A stretch of 64,000 nucleotides of DNA from Kordiimonas pumila (GTDB lineage: Bacteria; Pseudomonadota; Alphaproteobacteria; Sphingomonadales; Kordiimonadaceae): contig NZ_CP061205.1 of assembly GCF_015240255.1 (NCBI RefSeq), forward strand, positions 3,334,501 through 3,398,500, read 5' to 3'. Below, one piece after another: positions 61,832 to 64,000 of the stretch. The translations under genes and the position numbers were made by a program. Every line of letters starts with the position of its first letter. Within the stretch, counting starts at the first letter, position 1. The notes under the pieces are model-generated. The model searched no databases. It was not told the origin of the DNA and saw only the letters and a list, made by a program, of their open reading frames with translations.

Positions 61832-62305
61832 ATGACTCACCCTAAAACAGATACAAGCCCCCCATACGGGGTGCCGCGTATTTTGCCGCCGTATGTTTTT
61901 ATTGCCGCCATGGTGGCAATATATTATCTCGGCAAATGGGAAACCGGCGAGCCGGTCGCCTACAGCCTTTCAGGCGGCCTTGTTATGGCACTTGGGCTGC
62001 TTATCGCTATTGTTGCCAACAGGCAGTTCAAGCGCGCGCGCACCACTATTTTACCGGGCGACAAGCCCACAAAGCTTGTAACCACTGGCATGTTTCGCCG
62101 TTCGCGCAACCCCATGTATATTGCCATGACCGTGGTTCTTGCGGGTTACTGGTCGTGGGTGGGGGGCTATAGCCCGTTCGGCGTGCTGGTGCTGTTTTTG
62201 CTTGTTATGCGCTACCGCTTTATCGCGATGGAAGAAAAACATCTTCTGCACACATTTGGGGCAGATTACCAAGCTTACTGCATGCGCACCCGCCGCTGGC
62301 TGTAA
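61832..62305 (+). CDS. Isoprenylcysteine carboxyl methyltransferase-like / PEMT-like membrane protein (copy 2)
   Basis: The 157-residue protein is a paralogue of the gene at 61324: FKRARTTILPGDKPTKLVTTGMFRRSRNPMYIAMTVVLAG and FIAMEEKHLLHTFGADYQAYCMRTRRWL. Identity is high in the methyltransferase core and low in the N-terminal helices, consistent with an old tandem duplication and altered substrate. ATG has a GGGAGAAGC site. Confidence 0.88.
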   Translation: MTHPKTDTSPPYGVPRILPPYVFIAAMVAIYYLGKWETGEPVAYSLSGGLVMALGLLIAIVANRQFKRARTTILPGDKPTKLVTTGMFRRSRNPMYIAMTVVLAGYWSWVGGYSPFGVLVLFLLVMRYRFIAMEEKHLLHTFGADYQAYCMRTRRWL

Positions 62306-62365
62306 TTTCCCCCAAAGCCGCATTTCACCGTAGCGCACACAGAAAAGCTGCTATATAAGGCGCAT

Positions 62366-63874
62366 ATGGCTTATAAATCGCTTAGAGATTTTATCGATAT
62401 ACTGGAAAAAGAAGGCCGCCTTGTGCGGGTTTCAGAGCCGGTTTCCACGCATCTGGAAATGACCGAGATCGGCACCCGCGTGCTGGCGGCTGGCGGCCCT
62501 GCAGTGCTGTTCGAGCATGTGATAAACGAGCGCGGCGAAAAAGCAGACATGCCCGTGCTGATCAACCTGTTCGGCACGGTTGAGCGTGTGGCGTGGGGGA
62601 TGAACCGCGAACCGCACGAACTGCGCGCCGTGGGCGAAACGCTGGCGTTTTTGAAGCAGCCAGAACCACCCGCTGGCGTAAAAGACGCGCTTAAAATGCT
62701 GCCGCTTGCCAAACAAGTGCTGGCGATGAAACCAAAAACGGTGAAAAAAGCCCCCGTACAGGAAGTGGTGCTAACGGGCGATGATATTGACCTTTTTAAA
62801 CTGCCCATTCAAACCTGCTGGCCGGGCGAGCCTGCGCCGCTGATAACATGGCCCTTGGTGGTAACAAAGGGGCCATCTGGCGCACCGGAAGATAAATTTA
62901 ATCTGGGCATATACCGCATGCAGCGGGTAAGTAAAAACCAAACGCTGATGCGCTGGTTAAAGCACCGGGGCGGTGCGCAGCAATATGCAAGGTGGAAAGA
63001 CCAGAAACGCGAGCCTGTGCCCGCTGCCGCCGTGATTGGCGCGGACCCCGGCACCATTTTGGCGGCGGTAACGCCCGTGCCAGACACACTGAGCGAATAC
63101 CAATTCGCCGGTTTGCTACGCGGCAAAAAGGTGGAACTGGTAGACTGTAAGACCGTGCCCCTCAAAGTGCCCGCCACCGCAGAGATTGTGATCGAAGGTT
63201 TCGTGAGCCTGGACGATTACCGCGCCGAAGGCCCTTACGGCGACCACACGGGGTATTATAACAGCGTAGAACAGTTCCCGGTGTTTAACGTAACCGCCAT
63301 CACCATGCGGAAAGACCCAATTTACCTTTCCACCTACACCGGCAAGCCGCCTGATGAGCCAAGCGTGCTGGGCGAAGCGCTGAATGAAGTGTTCATCCCG
63401 CTGCTGCAACAGCAGTTCCCCGAAATTGTGGATTTCTGGTTGCCGCCAGAGGGCTGCAGCTACCGCATTGCGGTTGTGAGCATTAAAAAAGCTTACGCGG
63501 GCCACGCCAAACGGGTGATGATGGGCGTGTGGTCGTTCCTACGCCAGTTTGTATATACCAAATTTGTAATTGTGGTGGACGCTGACATTGATTGCCGCGA
63601 CTGGAAAGAAGTGATGTGGGCGATTTCTACCCGGATGGACCCGGTGCGCGACATCGTGACGGTGGAGAACACCCCGATTGATTACCTTGATTTCGCCTCC
63701 CCCGAAAGCGGCCTTGGCGGCAAGCTGGGGCTGGATGCCACCAATAAAATAGGCAACGAAACCCACCGCGAATGGGGCCGCGAGATTTATATGGAAGCGG
63801 ATGTGGTGGATAAGGTGGATGCCCTATGGGACACCCTCGGCATACCGGGTAGCGGCAAGAAGATTTGGAAATAA
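62366..63874 (+). CDS. ubiD: UbiD-family decarboxylase
   Basis: The 502-residue protein fits the prenyl-FMN-dependent decarboxylase family: [20 protein letters not shown] at the start, [49 protein letters not shown], and C-terminal [27 protein letters not shown]. Length and the C-terminus match the ubiquinone-pathway UbiD (4-hydroxy-3-octaprenylbenzoate carboxy-lyase) rather than the shorter phenolic-acid decarboxylases. No UbiX gene lies in the window. Confidence 0.92.
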   Translation: MAYKSLRDFIDILEKEGRLVRVSEPVSTHLEMTEIGTRVLAAGGPAVLFEHVINERGEKADMPVLINLFGTVERVAWGMNREPHELRAVGETLAFLKQPEPPAGVKDALKMLPLAKQVLAMKPKTVKKAPVQEVVLTGDDIDLFKLPIQTCWPGEPAPLITWPLVVTKGPSGAPEDKFNLGIYRMQRVSKNQTLMRWLKHRGGAQQYARWKDQKREPVPAAAVIGADPGTILAAVTPVPDTLSEYQFAGLLRGKKVELVDCKTVPLKVPATAEIVIEGFVSLDDYRAEGPYGDHTGYYNSVEQFPVFNVTAITMRKDPIYLSTYTGKPPDEPSVLGEALNEVFIPLLQQQFPEIVDFWLPPEGCSYRIAVVSIKKAYAGHAKRVMMGVWSFLRQFVYTKFVIVVDADIDCRDWKEVMWAISTRMDPVRDIVTVENTPIDYLDFASPESGLGGKLGLDATNKIGNETHREWGREIYMEADVVDKVDALWDTLGIPGSGKKIWK

Positions 63875-63877
63875 CAC

Positions 63878-64000
63878 CTACAGTGTGTACGGGATACGCA
63901 CACTGACAGAAGCCTGAAAATCTTTTGTATTACGGGTCACAAGCAATGCATTGTTTGCAATTGCCGTTGCTTCAATAATCGCATCAGGCAGCTTTATTTT
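63878..64000 (-). CDS. PIN-domain (VapC-type) protein, C-terminal part
   Basis: The window cuts this gene. The last 40 residues read KLPDAIIEATAIANNALLVTRNTKDFQASVSV, the PIN-domain end with the Asp of LPDA and the TRNTKDF acidic motif of VapC ribonucleases. It is probably the toxin of a VapBC pair; the antitoxin would lie outside. It converges on ubiD with a 3-base gap. Confidence 0.85.
   Translation of the reverse strand, partial: KIKLPDAIIEATAIANNALLVTRNTKDFQASVSVRIPYTL

Overview
The window looks like the chromosome of a TonB-receptor-rich, heterotrophic Gram-negative bacterium, most probably an alphaproteobacterium. The evidence is four large TonB-dependent receptors, several exported hydrolases and lipoproteins, and an isocitrate lyase paired with a ScfR/RamB-type regulator. 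The assignment is by gene content only. No rRNA or CRISPR array is visible.

Region 1 (1-19.3 kb) is a catabolic/uptake block. A cut-off gene end leads into a PuuE-like polysaccharide-deacetylase-family protein, a TonB receptor and a plus-strand SDR / SnoaL-like / SDR run. A minus-strand operon follows: cysteine hydrolase, MFS, ornithine-cyclodeaminase-like and PPOx-like. Then come a MarR-like regulator, a lipoprotein, a second TonB receptor with a small NTF2-like protein, an exported serine hydrolase fused to a VanX-type dipeptidase, a CocE/NonD hydrolase and an Rrf2 regulator.

Region 2 (19.4-35.2 kb) centres on cyclic amide or urea-like substrates. It has a MalT-like LuxR regulator, an exported YtcJ-type amidohydrolase, a TonB receptor, a DUF4198 protein, and an operon of hydantoinase/oxoprolinase, DUF917 protein and NCS1 permease. 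An MFS carrier and a gamma-glutamyltransferase-family enzyme follow on the other strand. Three promoters here share a paired hexamer ACCCAT-N14-ACCCAT placed 31-32 bases upstream of a TACNAT -10 box, which suggests one dedicated activator.

Region 3 (35.4-51.6 kb) holds a fourth TonB receptor downstream of an FAD monooxygenase and an alpha/beta hydrolase, then VOC, TetR, two LysR regulators, an NTF2-like protein, a PLP-dependent threonine-dehydratase-like enzyme and a bile-acid-symporter-like carrier. It ends with isocitrate lyase divergent from its likely regulator, and an exported S9 peptidase.

Region 4 (51.6-59.75 kb) is accessory DNA: an orphan RHS-core tail, a serine hydrolase, a WYL regulator divergent from a glutathione transferase, a MITE-like structured repeat abutting a truncated IS3-family copy, and a cassette array. 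In the array a duplicated ~485-bp module encodes a short chimera of a transposase OrfA N-terminus and a HlyC-like acyltransferase C-terminus. Each module joins directly to a different membrane/lipoprotein gene and then to an unrecognised gene. The region ends at tRNA-Ser(GCU) with three 12-bp-spaced iterons beside the tRNA 3' end, resembling an integrative-element attachment site.

Region 5 (59.9-64 kb) looks like core genome: M20 amidohydrolase, two tandem isoprenylcysteine-methyltransferase-like proteins, a UbiD-family decarboxylase and the end of a PIN-domain protein.
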